A stretch of DNA of 64,000 nucleotides from Propionivibrio limicola. GTDB lineage: Bacteria; Pseudomonadota; Gammaproteobacteria; Burkholderiales; Rhodocyclaceae. The position numbers and the translations under genes are program-made. A model generated the notes under the pieces. That model worked only from the letters and a program-made list of their open reading frames with translations. It was not told the origin of the DNA and ran no database searches. Location of the stretch: NCBI RefSeq assembly GCF_009469695.1, contig NZ_SSSR01000002.1:124001-188000 (forward strand), read 5' to 3'. Shown piece after piece: positions 27,850 to 38,274 of the stretch. Position 1 is the first letter of the stretch. Each line of letters starts with the position of its first letter.

Positions 27850-29730
27850 ATGCAGGGATCCAATCTGAGTAAATCGCGCCAGGCGGCGTTGGCGCTGGCC
27901 GCGCTGGGGGTCGTTTATGGCGACATCGGCACGAGCCCGCTCTATACCATGAAGGAAGTCTTCGCCGGGATTCACCCGATTCCGCTGACGTCCGGCAATG
28001 TTCTGGGGATTCTCTCGTTGATCCTCTGGTCGTTGATCATCATCGTTTCGATCAAGTACGTCGTCTTCATCATGCGCGCAGATAACCGCGGCGAGGGCGG
28101 CATCATGGCGATGATCGCGCTGGCGCTGCACGGAGCACGCGGGAACAAGAAGCGGGAGCGGGCCATTTTGCTGGCTGGGTTGCTGGGCGCCGGAATGTTC
28201 TACGGTGACGGGATGGTGACGCCGGCGATTTCGGTGCTCTCGGCGCTGGAAGGGCTGGAGGTGGCAACGCCGATGCTTAAACCGTACGTCATCCCGGTGA
28301 CGTTGCTCGTGCTCTTCGTTCTTTTTTTCTTCCAGCGGCACGGTACGGGGTCGGTCGGCGCGTTGTTCGGTCCCATCATGGTGGTGTGGTTTTCCACTCT
28401 GGGGACGCTCGGTATTCTGAATATAGCGCAGAACCCGGAGGTCTTTGTCGCGGTTAATCCTCTCTATGGGCTGCGTTTCCTGATCGAGAATCGCGCGCTG
28501 GCGATTGTCGCCATGGGCGCGGTTGTCCTGTCGGTAACCGGAGCGGAGGCGCTTTATGCCGACATGGGGCACTTCGGCAGCCGCCCGATCCGGCAAGCCT
28601 GGTTTGGCTTTGTGTTGCCGGCGCTCGTCCTGAACTATTTTGGTCAGGGCGCCCTGTTGTTGACCAACCCGTCGGCTGTCGCCAATCCGTTTTATCACCT
28701 GGCGCCGGAATGGATGCTGTACCCGCTCGTCGGCTTGTCAACCATGGCGACGGTTATCGCCTCGCAAGCGGTGATCTCCGGCGCCTTCTCGGTTTCACGC
28801 CAGGCGATGCAATTGGGTTTCGTGCCGCGCTTTGAGGTTCAATACACATCGGAAAAGGAACAGGGGCAGGTTTATTTGCCAGGCGTTAACTGGGGGCTGT
28901 TCTTGGCCGTGGTGGTGTTGGTCATCGGCTTCAAATCGACCAACAATCTGGCGGCAGCCTACGGTATCGCCGTGACGGGCGACATGGTGATTACTTCGGT
29001 TCTCGCTGTCTTTGTGGCGGCTAAAACGTGGGGTTGGAGCTGGGCTAAGGCGGTGGCGCTCTTTTCCGCCTTCCTGGTCGTCGAGGTGACCTTTCTGTCC
29101 GCCAATATTCTCAAGATTCCCGATGGTGGTTGGTTCCCGTTGGCCGCCGGGGCACTCGTTTTCCTGCTCATGAGCACGTGGAAGCGGGGCATGCAGCTGA
29201 TGGGCGAGCGTACTGCGGGCGAATCGATCGAGCTCGACAGTTTCATCAATGCACTGCTTATTTCCGAGCCCGTCCGCGTTTCGGGTACGGCGGTTTTCAT
29301 GTCTTCCGACAATATGCGTGTGCCGAATTCGATGTTGCACAATCTCATGCACAACAAGGTGTTGCATGAGCGCGTGCTGGTGACCTCGGTGCAGGTGTTC
29401 GACGTGCCGTATGTGCCCGAAATCGACCGGGTGGAGATCCGGGCGCTCAAGGGGGGGTTCTATCAGGTGACCGTGCAGTATGGCTTCAAGGACGAATTCG
29501 ATATTCCTCAGGCGTTGTCGCAATGCGCCGAGCAGGGGTTGCCGATCGACATGATGGAAACATCCTTCTTCCTCGGTCGCGCGACGTTGATCCCGAAGAT
29601 CGATTCGAAGATGGCGCTCTGGCGGGAAAAGCTCTACGTCTTCATGTACCGCAATGCAAGCAGCGCGACAAGTTTCTACAAGATTCCGAGCAATCGCGTC
29701 GTCGAACTCGGTACGCAGATCGTTCTGTAA
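27850..29730 (+). CDS. kup: Low-affinity potassium transporter Kup
   Basis: 626-residue inner-membrane K+/H+ symporter. GVVYGDIGTSPLYTMKEVF near residue 20 is the Kup signature. About 12 helices run to residue 440 and are followed by a soluble C-terminal domain (about 450-626). Length matches E. coli Kup (622). ATG with AGAGA upstream. A seven-G tract at 29451-29457 lies in the tail. It ends in a bidirectional terminator shared with clpA. Divergent from fbp. Confidence 0.96.
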   Translation: MQGSNLSKSRQAALALAALGVVYGDIGTSPLYTMKEVFAGIHPIPLTSGNVLGILSLILWSLIIIVSIKYVVFIMRADNRGEGGIMAMIALALHGARGNKKRERAILLAGLLGAGMFYGDGMVTPAISVLSALEGLEVATPMLKPYVIPVTLLVLFVLFFFQRHGTGSVGALFGPIMVVWFSTLGTLGILNIAQNPEVFVAVNPLYGLRFLIENRALAIVAMGAVVLSVTGAEALYADMGHFGSRPIRQAWFGFVLPALVLNYFGQGALLLTNPSAVANPFYHLAPEWMLYPLVGLSTMATVIASQAVISGAFSVSRQAMQLGFVPRFEVQYTSEKEQGQVYLPGVNWGLFLAVVVLVIGFKSTNNLAAAYGIAVTGDMVITSVLAVFVAAKTWGWSWAKAVALFSAFLVVEVTFLSANILKIPDGGWFPLAAGALVFLLMSTWKRGMQLMGERTAGESIELDSFINALLISEPVRVSGTAVFMSSDNMRVPNSMLHNLMHNKVLHERVLVTSVQVFDVPYVPEIDRVEIRALKGGFYQVTVQYGFKDEFDIPQALSQCAEQGLPIDMMETSFFLGRATLIPKIDSKMALWREKLYVFMYRNASSATSFYKIPSNRVVELGTQIVL

Positions 29731-29748
29731 CACCGGGTGCCGGAAAAG

Positions 29749-29777
29749 AAACGGGACTGCCAAGCAGTCCCGTTTTT
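29749..29777. terminator. Bidirectional terminator between kup and clpA
   Basis: AAACGGGACTGC pairs with GCAGTCCCGTTT around CAA; T run on the plus strand and on the minus strand (CCCGTTTCTTTT). Confidence 0.88.
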
Positions 29778-29794
29778 CATTGGTTTTCTGAATT

Positions 29795-32056
29795 TCAAGC
29801 GACCGTTTCAGCTTCCTCCTCAAACAGCAATTTGACCTTGCCGTTGTCGTCCAGATCGACGGTGACATGGCCGCCGTGCGCCAGTTTGCCGAACAACAGC
29901 TCGTCGGCCAGTGCCGAACGGATCGTGTCCTGGATCAGCCGCGCCATTGGCCGGGCGCCCATTAGCGGGTCAAAGCCTTCCTCGGCCAGATGCAGCCGGA
30001 GCGCATCGGTGAACACGGCTTCGACCTTCTTCTCGTGCAACTGCCCTTCGAGCTGCATCAGGAACTTGTCGACAACGCGCAAGATGACTTCGTGGTCGAG
30101 TGCCTTGAAGGAAATGGTCGCATCGAGCCGGTTGCGGAACTCGGGCGAGAACAGGCGCTTGATTTCGACCATCTCGTCGCCGACCTGGCGGGTTTCCGTG
30201 AAGCCCATGCTCGGCTTCTGGATGGCTTCCTGCCCCGCATTGGTGGTCATGATGACGATGACGTTGCGGAAGTCGGCCTTGCGGCCGTTGTTGTCGGTCA
30301 GCGTGCCATGATCCATCACCTGCAGCAGGATGCTGTAGATGTCGGGGTGCGCTTTTTCAATTTCGTCCATCAGCAACACGCAATAGGGCTTCTTGCTGAT
30401 CGCTTCGGTCAGCTGCCCGCCTTGGTCGAATCCAACGTATCCGGGAGGCGCGCCGATGAGGCGGGATACAGCATGGCGCTCCATGTATTCGGACATGTCG
30501 AAGCGCAGCAGATCAATTCCCATGCAATAGGCCAGCTGTTTGGCAACCTCTGTTTTGCCGACGCCGGTCGGGCCGGAAAAGAGGAAGCAGCCAATCGGTT
30601 TGCCCGGTGTGCCCAAGCCGGATCGAGCCATCTTGATCGCTTTGGCGAGCGCGTCGATGGCCGGGTCCTGGCCAAAGACCACGGCTTTCAGGTCGCGGTC
30701 GAGATTCTTGAGCGCATTGCGGTCGTCCGCCGAGACCTGCGTCGAAGGAACGCGGGCGATCTTGGCAACGATTTCTTCGATGTCCTGTTTGCCGATGATC
30801 TTCTTTTGCCGCGACTTGGGCAGGATGCGCTGCGCGGCTCCGGCTTCGTCGATAACGTCGATCGCCTTGTCAGGGAGGTGCCGGTCGGTGATGAAGCGTA
30901 CCGACAGATCGACCGCCGTCGTGATCGCCGCCGCGGAATACTTGATCCCATGGTATGACTCGAAGCGCGGCTTCAACCCCTTCAGAATTTCGATCGTGTC
31001 TTGAACGGAGGGTTCGGTGACATCAATCTTCTGAAAGCGCCGGGAGAGGGCGTGGTCTTTTTCAAAGATGCCCCGGTATTCGGTATAAGTCGTTGCACCG
31101 ATGCATTTGAGCTGACCGTTCGAAAGGGCCGGTTTCAGCAGGTTTGAGGCGTCCATCGTGCCGCCGGAGGCCGAACCGGCCCCGATCAGCGTGTGGATCT
31201 CGTCGATGAACAAAATGGCGTGCGGGTCTTCGCTCAGTTGTTTTATCACGGCTTTCAGCCGCTGCTCGAAATCGCCCCGGTACTTTGTTCCGGCCAGAAG
31301 CGCGCCCATGTCGAGCGCGAACACGTTGGCCTTGTCGAGTACGTCCGGTACGTCGCCTTCGACGATTTTGCGGGCCAGTCCCTCCGCAATGGCTGTCTTG
31401 CCGACGCCCGCTTCACCGACAAGCAGCGGATTGTTCTTGCGGCGCCGGCAGAGCGTCTGAATGACGCGTTCAAGCTCCAGATCGCGGCCGATCAACGGGT
31501 CAATCTTGCCTTGCAGGGCGAGTGCGTTAAGGTTGATCGTGTAGCTTTCCAGCGGCCCCGCGTTGGCCGGATGCTCGGCCTCGCCCTCGGCTTCAGGCTC
31601 GCTGCGTGGCGCGGCCGATTGTTGTACCTTGCTGATGCCGTGCGAAATGAAGTTGACGACATCGAGTCGCGTAATGCCTTGTTTTTGCAGGTAATAGAGT
31701 GCGTGCGAATCTTTTTCGCCGTAAATGGCCACGAGCACGTTGGCTCCGTTGACTTCTTTTTTTCCGGAAGACTGAACGTGCAGGATGGCGCGCTGAATGA
31801 CCCTCTGAAAGCCGAGAGTCGGTTGCGTGTCGATATCGCCTTCGCCCTCCACTTTGGGCGTGTGCTCGTCGATAAAACGGCTCAAATCCTTGCGTAACTG
31901 CTCGATGTTGCCGCCACAGGCGCGCAACGTGTCGGCGGCCGACGGGTTGTCGAGCAGGGCGAGCAGCAAATGCTCGACAGTAATGAACTCGTGGCGCTTT
32001 TGACGCGCCTCGACAAAAGCCATGTGCAAGCTGACTTCAAGTTCCTGAGCAATCAT
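29795..32056 (-). CDS. clpA: ATP-dependent Clp protease ATP-binding subunit ClpA
   Basis: 753-residue AAA+ unfoldase that feeds substrates to ClpP. The N-domain covers residues 1-145 ([24 protein letters not shown]). D1 Walker A is [15 protein letters not shown] near 213; D2 Walker A is [15 protein letters not shown] near 495; Walker B motifs are ILFIDEIH and [12 protein letters not shown]. No ClpB-type coiled coil is present, and the IGF-type ClpP loop is in its expected position. It directly follows clpS (1-bp gap), so adaptor and unfoldase are co-expressed. Confidence 0.97.
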   Translation of the reverse strand: MIAQELEVSLHMAFVEARQKRHEFITVEHLLLALLDNPSAADTLRACGGNIEQLRKDLSRFIDEHTPKVEGEGDIDTQPTLGFQRVIQRAILHVQSSGKKEVNGANVLVAIYGEKDSHALYYLQKQGITRLDVVNFISHGISKVQQSAAPRSEPEAEGEAEHPANAGPLESYTINLNALALQGKIDPLIGRDLELERVIQTLCRRRKNNPLLVGEAGVGKTAIAEGLARKIVEGDVPDVLDKANVFALDMGALLAGTKYRGDFEQRLKAVIKQLSEDPHAILFIDEIHTLIGAGSASGGTMDASNLLKPALSNGQLKCIGATTYTEYRGIFEKDHALSRRFQKIDVTEPSVQDTIEILKGLKPRFESYHGIKYSAAAITTAVDLSVRFITDRHLPDKAIDVIDEAGAAQRILPKSRQKKIIGKQDIEEIVAKIARVPSTQVSADDRNALKNLDRDLKAVVFGQDPAIDALAKAIKMARSGLGTPGKPIGCFLFSGPTGVGKTEVAKQLAYCMGIDLLRFDMSEYMERHAVSRLIGAPPGYVGFDQGGQLTEAISKKPYCVLLMDEIEKAHPDIYSILLQVMDHGTLTDNNGRKADFRNVIVIMTTNAGQEAIQKPSMGFTETRQVGDEMVEIKRLFSPEFRNRLDATISFKALDHEVILRVVDKFLMQLEGQLHEKKVEAVFTDALRLHLAEEGFDPLMGARPMARLIQDTIRSALADELLFGKLAHGGHVTVDLDDNGKVKLLFEEEAETVA

Positions 32057-32057
32057 T

Positions 32058-32366
32058 TTAGTTTTCCTCCATTACGCACGCCAGCGGATGCTGGTTCTCC
32101 CGTGCGAAGGCCGTTACCTGATCGACCTTTGTGGCAGCGATGTCGCGTGGATAAACTCCGCACACGCCACGTCCTTCCACGTGAACTTTGAGCATGATTT
32201 GGGTCGCTTGTTCGCGATTTTTGGAAAAAAATTTTTCGAGCACTTGTATGACGAAATCCATCGGTGTGAAGTCGTCGTTCAATAGTACAACCGTATATAA
32301 AGGAGGCGGCGTCACTTTGGTGTGACTGGCCTCCAGAACCTGGTTTTCCTGATGTTTCGTCGTCAT
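32058..32366 (-). CDS. clpS: ATP-dependent Clp protease adaptor ClpS
   Basis: 102-residue N-degron adaptor. [27 protein letters not shown] followed by [19 protein letters not shown] contains the hydrophobic pocket that binds N-terminal Leu, Phe, Trp or Tyr. ATG 32366 (MTTKHQ) is preferred over an in-frame upstream start at 32408. The N-terminal tail (about 25 residues) enters ClpA in this family. It stands first in the clpS-clpA unit. Confidence 0.97.
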   Translation of the reverse strand: MTTKHQENQVLEASHTKVTPPPLYTVVLLNDDFTPMDFVIQVLEKFFSKNREQATQIMLKVHVEGRGVCGVYPRDIAATKVDQVTAFARENQHPLACVMEEN

Positions 32367-32622
32367 GGGTCTAGTCTGGTAAGTCTTGGCGCAAGGGCGT
32401 TCCCACAATTCTATACGATCGGCGTGAGTCTCTCGTTGCCAGTGAATTTGTGGCTTTTTTTACACACCAAAACACAGTCGCAGGCGGCTTCGTGAAAATG
32501 CTTGACGCATCCGCGGGAACTGGCGTAAAAAGTCGCCATGCCTCTTGTTCATGGTCAATCTTGGCTGGAGGCATGAAAGTCGGGCCCCGCCCGGATCTTG
32601 TCTATTTTAAGGATGTAGCAAT

Positions 32623-32826
32623 ATGGCAACAGGTACTGTTAAGTGGTTTAACGACGCCAAAGGTTTCGGTTTCATTACTCCGGACGATGGCAGTGAAGAC
32701 CTCTTTGCGCATTTTTCGGCAATTACCATGAGCGGATTCAAGACCCTCAAAGAGGGCGAAAAAGTCTCGTTTGACGTGACTCAGGGACCGAAGGGTAAGC
32801 AAGCTTCGAATATCGCACGCGCCTAA
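32623..32826 (+). CDS. Cold-shock protein (CspA family)
   Basis: 67-residue single OB-fold nucleic-acid chaperone. [18 protein letters not shown] carries RNP1 (KGFGFI) and DLFAHF is RNP2. AAGGA lies 9-10 bp before the ATG. A possible promoter is TTGACG (32502) with TAAAAA (32526), which would give a leader of roughly 90 nt, as is common for this family. The spacer from clpS (32367-32622) holds nothing else. Confidence 0.96.
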   Translation: MATGTVKWFNDAKGFGFITPDDGSEDLFAHFSAITMSGFKTLKEGEKVSFDVTQGPKGKQASNIARA

Positions 32827-32848
32827 TAATAATTAGCGTGTAGGAAGA

Positions 32849-32873
32849 AACCCGCCTAAGGCGGGTTTTTTTT
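32849..32873 (+). terminator. Terminator after the cold-shock gene
   Basis: AACCCGCC pairs with GGCGGGTT around TAA, then a run of T. Confidence 0.92.
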
Positions 32874-32936
32874 CGGCTGTTTTCTGCTCTGAATTGGAAA
32901 CATCCCGATACAGAATTAAACGCCAAGAGCGTTACT

Positions 32937-34439
32937 ATGTGGCGTTTCGCCATTAGGCTTATTCAGATAATCATGTGCACGAAATCGCCAGTTTCGCGTT
33001 TTTGTTCTCTGTTGACGGCGTCTTTTTTTCTGATCGGATCAAGCGCTTACGCGGACGACCTTCCCGATCTGGGTGAGTCGGCGCGGGCGGAGTTGTCGCC
33101 ACAGATCGAACGCCGGATCGGCGAAAACATCATGAATGAGATTCGTCTGCGTGAGCCGTCTTATGTCGATGACCCGGAAATCAACGATTATCTGACCAGA
33201 ATCGGGCGCCGTCTGGTCAGTGCCAGTGCGAATCCGACCGGGGATTTCCATTTTTTCGCGATTCGCGATAATACGATCAACGCGTTCGCCATGTTTGGCG
33301 GTTTTATTGGAATTAATACCGGTACTTTGCTGGCGGCGCAGACGGAATCGGAGTTGGCGGGCGTCATTGCACACGAAATTGCCCATGTGACGCAGAACCA
33401 CTTGGCACGCCAGATCGCGAAGGAGAAGCAGAACACCATTCCGGCGCTGATTGCCATGGCGGCCGGGATTCTTGTGGCCCGCTCGAACTCATCGGCGGCC
33501 GCGGCGGCCGTTACATCGGCGCAGGCTGGGATGGTACAGGCGCAGCTTGCCTACACCCGCGATTTTGAGCGTGAGGCTGATCGCATGGGGTTTCAGACGC
33601 TTGAAAAGGCTGGTTTTGATGCGCGCAGCCTGGGCGATTTTTTCGAGCGTTTGCAAAAGAACACCCGTCTTTATGAGAACAATGCACCTGTTTATCTGCG
33701 CTCGCATCCACTCACGGTCGAACGCATTTCCGACATGCAGAATCGGGCGCAGGAGTCGCCTTACCGGCAGGTGGTGAGCAGCGACGATTTCCATCTCCTG
33801 CGGGTGAAGCTGCGGGTACAAGCGTTGACGCCAAAAGACGCTGTGTCGGAGTTTCAGAATCAGTTGCGGGAAAAAAAATACGGCTCCGTGGCCGCTGCTC
33901 ATTATGGCCTCGCGCTGGCGTTATTGAGCGCGCGCGACGTGGCGGGCGCGCAACGTGCGTATGAGCAGTTGGAGACGCTAAAACTCTCGTCTCCCCTGGC
34001 GTATGGTCTTGGTGCTGCAATCAACACGGCATCCGGGGATCATGCCGGAGCGCAGCGCGTTTTCCGGGAAGCACTGCAGCGCTTTCCAGAGGCCAAGGCA
34101 CTGGTCTATGGGTATGCCGAGTCATTGTATGCGGCGCGCTTGTTTGACCAGGCGTTGTCTTTCCTCGATGCACAAATCCGGGCGGATCGATCGGATTACA
34201 AACTTTTTGGCCTGCAAGCAAAAACGTATGCGGCGCTTGGCAAGCGTTTGCAGCAGCACAGCGCGCAGGCCGAGCATTATCTGTTGCAAGGCCAACTCGG
34301 CCAAGCCGTCGAGCAACTGCAATTTGCGCAGCAATCAGCCGATGGCAATTTTTACGAGCAATCGGCGGTCGACGCGCGCCTGCGTGAGCTGCGCAAGCTG
34401 CAGGCCGAAGAAGAGAAGATGAAGAGGAATGGCGGTTAA
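32937..34439 (+). CDS. Periplasmic M48 metalloprotease with TPR domain (BepA-like)
   Basis: 500-residue exported protein. A signal peptide lies in the first 41 residues (cleavage about SSAYA-DD); ATG 32937 has AAGAG upstream, while the inner ATG 32973 would give a shorter and more usual leader. The zinc protease motif is HEIAH with the third ligand in EREADRMGF. TPR-like helices occupy about 300-490. BepA assists outer-membrane assembly and degrades stalled LptD or BamA substrates; this role is transferred from the family. tusA follows 38 bp downstream. Confidence 0.92.
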   Translation: MWRFAIRLIQIIMCTKSPVSRFCSLLTASFFLIGSSAYADDLPDLGESARAELSPQIERRIGENIMNEIRLREPSYVDDPEINDYLTRIGRRLVSASANPTGDFHFFAIRDNTINAFAMFGGFIGINTGTLLAAQTESELAGVIAHEIAHVTQNHLARQIAKEKQNTIPALIAMAAGILVARSNSSAAAAAVTSAQAGMVQAQLAYTRDFEREADRMGFQTLEKAGFDARSLGDFFERLQKNTRLYENNAPVYLRSHPLTVERISDMQNRAQESPYRQVVSSDDFHLLRVKLRVQALTPKDAVSEFQNQLREKKYGSVAAAHYGLALALLSARDVAGAQRAYEQLETLKLSSPLAYGLGAAINTASGDHAGAQRVFREALQRFPEAKALVYGYAESLYAARLFDQALSFLDAQIRADRSDYKLFGLQAKTYAALGKRLQQHSAQAEHYLLQGQLGQAVEQLQFAQQSADGNFYEQSAVDARLRELRKLQAEEEKMKRNGG

Positions 34440-34477
34440 AATGCGCTTTTCCCATTTTGTCCAGCAGGTGTTGGCTC

Positions 34478-34705
34478 ATGCAGTTTGATCGCGAACTCGA
34501 CGTCAAGGGGCTTAATTGTCCGCTACCCATTTTGCGAACCAAGAAGGCTTTGTCGGAGATGACTTCCGGGCAAGTGTTGCGTGTTTTGGCGACTGATGCC
34601 AATTCGGCGAAGGATTTCCAGGCTTTTGCCAAGCAGACGGGTAACGAATTGCTGGTGACGGCTGAAATCGATCAGGTCTTTGAATTCTTTTTCAAGCGAA
34701 AGTAG
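34478..34705 (+). CDS. TusA-family sulfur carrier protein
   Basis: 75-residue protein with LDVKGLNCPLPILRTKKAL, the CPxP Cys that carries persulfide sulfur, and the DFQAFAKQTGNELL helix. ATG 34478 fits the family start. TusA proteins pass sulfur for tRNA thiolation or other sulfur pathways; which applies here is not evident. The next gene begins 20 bp downstream. Confidence 0.9.
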   Translation: MQFDRELDVKGLNCPLPILRTKKALSEMTSGQVLRVLATDANSAKDFQAFAKQTGNELLVTAEIDQVFEFFFKRK

Positions 34706-34725
34706 GTTTGTCCAGCGAGCTCGCG

Positions 34726-36525
34726 ATGGCGGCGGACGCAGGCCATTTTGTGGTGTTTGACGGTGACGATGGCGGTGCGGTGCTGCTGTCGGATTATCGT
34801 CGAACGTTGAGTTTTGGCGGCAGGCAGCCAAATTGCCATGATCTCGCAGAGGTGTTCGATGCCATTGAAGCGGTTTCGGCCAATGGCGAGTGGGTGGCGC
34901 TGGCGGCGAGTTATGAGTTGGGGGCGTTGTTTGAGCCAAAGGCCGCCCACGCGCCGCCCGGCCGTACTCACGATCCGTTGCTTCGCGCGTGGGTGTTCGG
35001 GCAGGCGCAATGTCTTGATGCCGGAGGCGTTGAGGCTTTGTTGGCGTCGCGTCTGGCCTGCATGTCTGAGGCGGAGCGTGTCGCGGGGGTCGCCGAGCTT
35101 CGTCCCTCGGCCGAGGTGCGAGCCTATGCGGAGAAGGTCGGGCAGATCCGGCGCTGGATAACCGAGGGCGATTGTTATCAGATCAATCTGACGTTCCCGG
35201 TCGCCTTTCGGCATTACGGTCACCCGCTGGCACTCTATGCGGCGCTGCGTAAATGTCAGCCGGTTCGCTATGGCGGGTTTGTTTCGACGCCGGAGGCAAC
35301 GCTGATTTCCTTGTCGCCGGAACTTTTTTTCGAGCGTTGTGGCGCGCGCGTCGTTACCCGGCCGATGAAAGGCACGGCTCCACGAGGGGCTACGCCACAG
35401 GCGGACAGCGAACAACGGCAAACCCTCCTCGCTTCGGCCAAGGAGCGCGCCGAAAATGTCATGATCGTCGATTTGCTGCGCAACGATCTCGGGCGCCTCG
35501 CTGAGGCGGGAAAGGTCAGGGTTGAGGCGTTGTGTGAGGCAGAGGCCTATCCGACCTTGTGGCAAATGGTATCGACGATTGCCGCGGAGATTCACGATGT
35601 GGGCCTGTTCGATCTTTTCCGGGCGCTGTTTCCGTGCGGATCGATCACGGGGGCGCCAAAGATTCGCGCCATGCAGCGAATCGGCGAACTGGAGGATGCG
35701 CCGCGCGGTTTCTATACAGGTTCGCTCGGGTGGGTGGCTCCTGGAGGCGATTGCCGTTTCAATGTGGCGATCCGTACGCTGGATTTGGCGGCAGATGGAA
35801 CCGGTACGCTGGGAGTCGGGAGCGGTATCGTCATCGACGCCGAGGCGGAGCGCGAATATGCCGAATGTCTGCTGAAAGCCCGTTTTCTAGCAGGTTTCGA
35901 TCCCGGCTTCGAGCTGATCGAAACCCTGCGTTTGGAAGAGGGAGGGTATCCGTTGCTAGCGTTTCATCTCGACCGGTTGCGGGCGTCGTCGCAGGCGTTA
36001 GGCTTTGCGTGCGACATGGCGCACATTCGGGAGGCGCTGATTGAGCATGCGGTTGCGCATAGTGACGAAGTGTGCCGCGTCCGTTTGACGTTGGCTCATT
36101 CCGGTCGGTGGCAGATTACCTCCTCCGCCATGGTTGACGATTACGCGCCAAAGTATGCGGTATTGGCCGACGAAGCTTTAGGAAGCGACGAGTACCTGTT
36201 GCGCCACAAGACGACAGCACGGGGGCGATACGACCGGGTTCTGAAAAGGCTGGCGGCCCAACCCGATGTGTTCGACGCGATCTTCTTCAATACCCGTGGC
36301 GAAGTATGTGAAGGCGCGCGCAGCAATGTTTTTGTCGAGCGCGACGGGCGGTTGCTGACGCCGCCGCTCGCGTGCGGTTTGCTCCCCGGCGTATTGCGCC
36401 GGCAGTTGCTTGAATCCGGCCGTGCCGTCGAGCAGGTGTTGCGGCGCGAGGACTTGCTGGCGGCCTCCCTGCTGTATCTCGGAAACGCCTTGCGCGGTCT
36501 GATTCCGGTTGCCCTGCGGGTGTGA
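34726..36525 (+). CDS. pabBC: Aminodeoxychorismate synthase component I fused to 4-amino-4-deoxychorismate lyase
   Basis: About 599-residue fusion for p-aminobenzoate in folate synthesis. The PabB part (residues 1-345) has TRPMKGTAPRG, LMIVDLLRNDLGR (IVDLLRNDL) and FPCGSITGAPKIRAM. The PabC part (about 365-599) is a class IV PLP enzyme with LLRHKTTARGRYD, where the Lys binds PLP, and EGARSNVFVE. Start uncertain: ATG 34726 has GAG upstream; TTG 34708 lies too close to AGG. Such fusions are common in Proteobacteria. The glutaminase PabA is not encoded nearby. Confidence 0.92.
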   Translation: MAADAGHFVVFDGDDGGAVLLSDYRRTLSFGGRQPNCHDLAEVFDAIEAVSANGEWVALAASYELGALFEPKAAHAPPGRTHDPLLRAWVFGQAQCLDAGGVEALLASRLACMSEAERVAGVAELRPSAEVRAYAEKVGQIRRWITEGDCYQINLTFPVAFRHYGHPLALYAALRKCQPVRYGGFVSTPEATLISLSPELFFERCGARVVTRPMKGTAPRGATPQADSEQRQTLLASAKERAENVMIVDLLRNDLGRLAEAGKVRVEALCEAEAYPTLWQMVSTIAAEIHDVGLFDLFRALFPCGSITGAPKIRAMQRIGELEDAPRGFYTGSLGWVAPGGDCRFNVAIRTLDLAADGTGTLGVGSGIVIDAEAEREYAECLLKARFLAGFDPGFELIETLRLEEGGYPLLAFHLDRLRASSQALGFACDMAHIREALIEHAVAHSDEVCRVRLTLAHSGRWQITSSAMVDDYAPKYAVLADEALGSDEYLLRHKTTARGRYDRVLKRLAAQPDVFDAIFFNTRGEVCEGARSNVFVERDGRLLTPPLACGLLPGVLRRQLLESGRAVEQVLRREDLLAASLLYLGNALRGLIPVALRV

Positions 36526-36534
36526 TCCCGCTGG

Positions 36535-36984
36535 TCAGGACTTGCCAGTGCTGCCAAAACCACCGTCGCCGCGGGTGCTGGCATCGAATTCATCAACGAT
36601 GTTGAAGGCGACCTGCAGCACTGGCACGACAACGAGCTGGGCGATCCGGTCGAGTGGGTTGATGGCGAAGCTCGCTTTGCCGCGGTTCCAGATCGAGACC
36701 ATGATTTCACCTTGGTAGTCGGAGTCGATCAATCCGACGAGGTTGCCCAGAACGATACCGTGTTTGTGCCCAAGTCCCGATCTTGGCAGGATCATTGCCG
36801 CCAGACCGGGGTCGGCCAGGTGAATGGCCAGGCCCGTCGGGATCAGCAGGGTTTCGCCGGGGTGGATGGTTATCGGGCCTTCAAGACAGGCGCGCAAGTC
36901 GAGGCCGGCAGAGCCCGGGGTGGCGTAATGCGGCGGATTGTCTTTCAGGCGTGGGTCGATGATGCGGACGTCGATGCGGTGCAT
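36535..36984 (-). CDS. dut: Deoxyuridine 5'-triphosphate nucleotidohydrolase
   Basis: 149-residue trimeric dUTPase. All five motifs are seen: [30 protein letters not shown], the RIAQLV region, and the P-loop-like [10 protein letters not shown] at the C-terminus. ATG 36984 (MHRIDV) is the family start; the frame is open upstream but out of family. It follows coaBC by 29 bp on the same strand, the usual coaBC-dut pair. Confidence 0.97.
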   Translation of the reverse strand: MHRIDVRIIDPRLKDNPPHYATPGSAGLDLRACLEGPITIHPGETLLIPTGLAIHLADPGLAAMILPRSGLGHKHGIVLGNLVGLIDSDYQGEIMVSIWNRGKASFAINPLDRIAQLVVVPVLQVAFNIVDEFDASTRGDGGFGSTGKS

Positions 36985-37013
36985 GGTTTGTGAGCTTTGG
37001 TTGGTTTTGCGGA

Positions 37014-38204
37014 TCAGCGTTGGCCAAGCAACTGGGCGATGCGTTCGACGAGCAAACGAGCCAGGTCGATCTTGCGGCCGGGAGGCAACGGGGTTTCGCC
37101 ATGGTCGTCGAAGAAAATCATGGTGTTGGTATCCCCGCCGAATCCGTCCTGAACCAGATTGCCGACGATGAGCGGGATTTTCTTGGCGAGACGCTTCTTT
37201 TGGGCGTGCTCGGCGAGTTTCTCGCTTTCTGCGGAAAAGCCAACACACAGAGGCGGCGTCGGCAGGGCGGCGACTTCAGCGAGGATGTCCGGGTTTTGCA
37301 CGAGTTCGATTGGTAACGGCGCATTGCCGTCTTTCTTCACCTTGTTCTTGGCGACCGTTTTGGGGCGGTAATCGGCGACGGCAGCGACGCCGATGAATAC
37401 GTCTTGCGACGGTGCGAGTCCGAGCGCGGTGGCGTGCATTTCAAGCGCGCTGGTGACGTCGATCCGCTTGACGCCGCGTGGCGTCAGTTGGCTTACAGGG
37501 CCACAAAGAAGAGTTACGCAGGCGCCGGCCTCGCGCGCCGCTTTGGCAATCGCGAATCCCATTTTCCCGGATGACAGGTTGGTGATGCCGCGTACCGGGT
37601 CGATGGCCTCGAAGGTGGGTCCGGCGGTGATCAGCACCTTCTTTCCCTTCAGGCGTTTGGGCTGGAAGAATGCGATCATGTCTTCAACGATTTCTCCCGG
37701 TTCAAGCATGCGGCCATAGCCATGGTCGCCACAGGCTTGCTCGCCGCGCGCTGGGCCAAGCAGGGTGATCCCGTCACCGCGCAGCGTCGCGACATTCCGT
37801 TGGGTCGCGGGGTTTTCCCACATTTGCATGTTCATGGCTGGTGCGACCAATAGCGGGCAGGTCCGGGCGAGCGTTAGCGTGCTCAGCAGGTCGTCAGCGA
37901 TGCCATGGGCGACCTTGGCAATAAAGTTGGCGGAGGCAGGGGCGATGAGCAGGGCATCGGCTTCCCGCGAGAACTGGATATGCGCCATGTTATTGGAAAT
38001 GCGCTGATCCCATTGGTCGACAAAAACGGAATTTCCGGAAAGTGCCTGGAAGGTGATCGGCGTGACAAAGCGAGTCGCGGATTCGGTCATTGCCACTTGC
38101 ACACTGGCGCCTTGTTTGATCAATTGACGAACCAGGTCGGCGGCCTTGTAGGCGGCGATTCCGCCGGTTACGCCCAAGGCAATGCGTTTTCCTGATAATT
38201 CCAT
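37014..38204 (-). CDS. coaBC: Bifunctional phosphopantothenoylcysteine decarboxylase/phosphopantothenate-cysteine ligase
   Basis: 396-residue coenzyme A biosynthesis enzyme. The CoaC half (1-185) has [11 protein letters not shown], the substrate motif [11 protein letters not shown] and the catalytic Cys in [13 protein letters not shown]. The CoaB half starts near [25 protein letters not shown] 38204 (MELSGK) is chosen. It is divergent from radC with 70 bp between, then followed by dut. Confidence 0.97.
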   Translation of the reverse strand: MELSGKRIALGVTGGIAAYKAADLVRQLIKQGASVQVAMTESATRFVTPITFQALSGNSVFVDQWDQRISNNMAHIQFSREADALLIAPASANFIAKVAHGIADDLLSTLTLARTCPLLVAPAMNMQMWENPATQRNVATLRGDGITLLGPARGEQACGDHGYGRMLEPGEIVEDMIAFFQPKRLKGKKVLITAGPTFEAIDPVRGITNLSSGKMGFAIAKAAREAGACVTLLCGPVSQLTPRGVKRIDVTSALEMHATALGLAPSQDVFIGVAAVADYRPKTVAKNKVKKDGNAPLPIELVQNPDILAEVAALPTPPLCVGFSAESEKLAEHAQKKRLAKKIPLIVGNLVQDGFGGDTNTMIFFDDHGETPLPPGRKIDLARLLVERIAQLLGQR

Positions 38205-38274
38205 GTGAATTATTCCAAATGCTTGGTTAGAATGTGGTGCGAGCAAATTGGATTAATTCTAACCGAGAAAACGT

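Noticed and set aside
36985-37248. N-terminal extension of dUTPase
   Set aside because: Arg-rich shadow of coaBC; the family starts at MHRIDV-like sequences.
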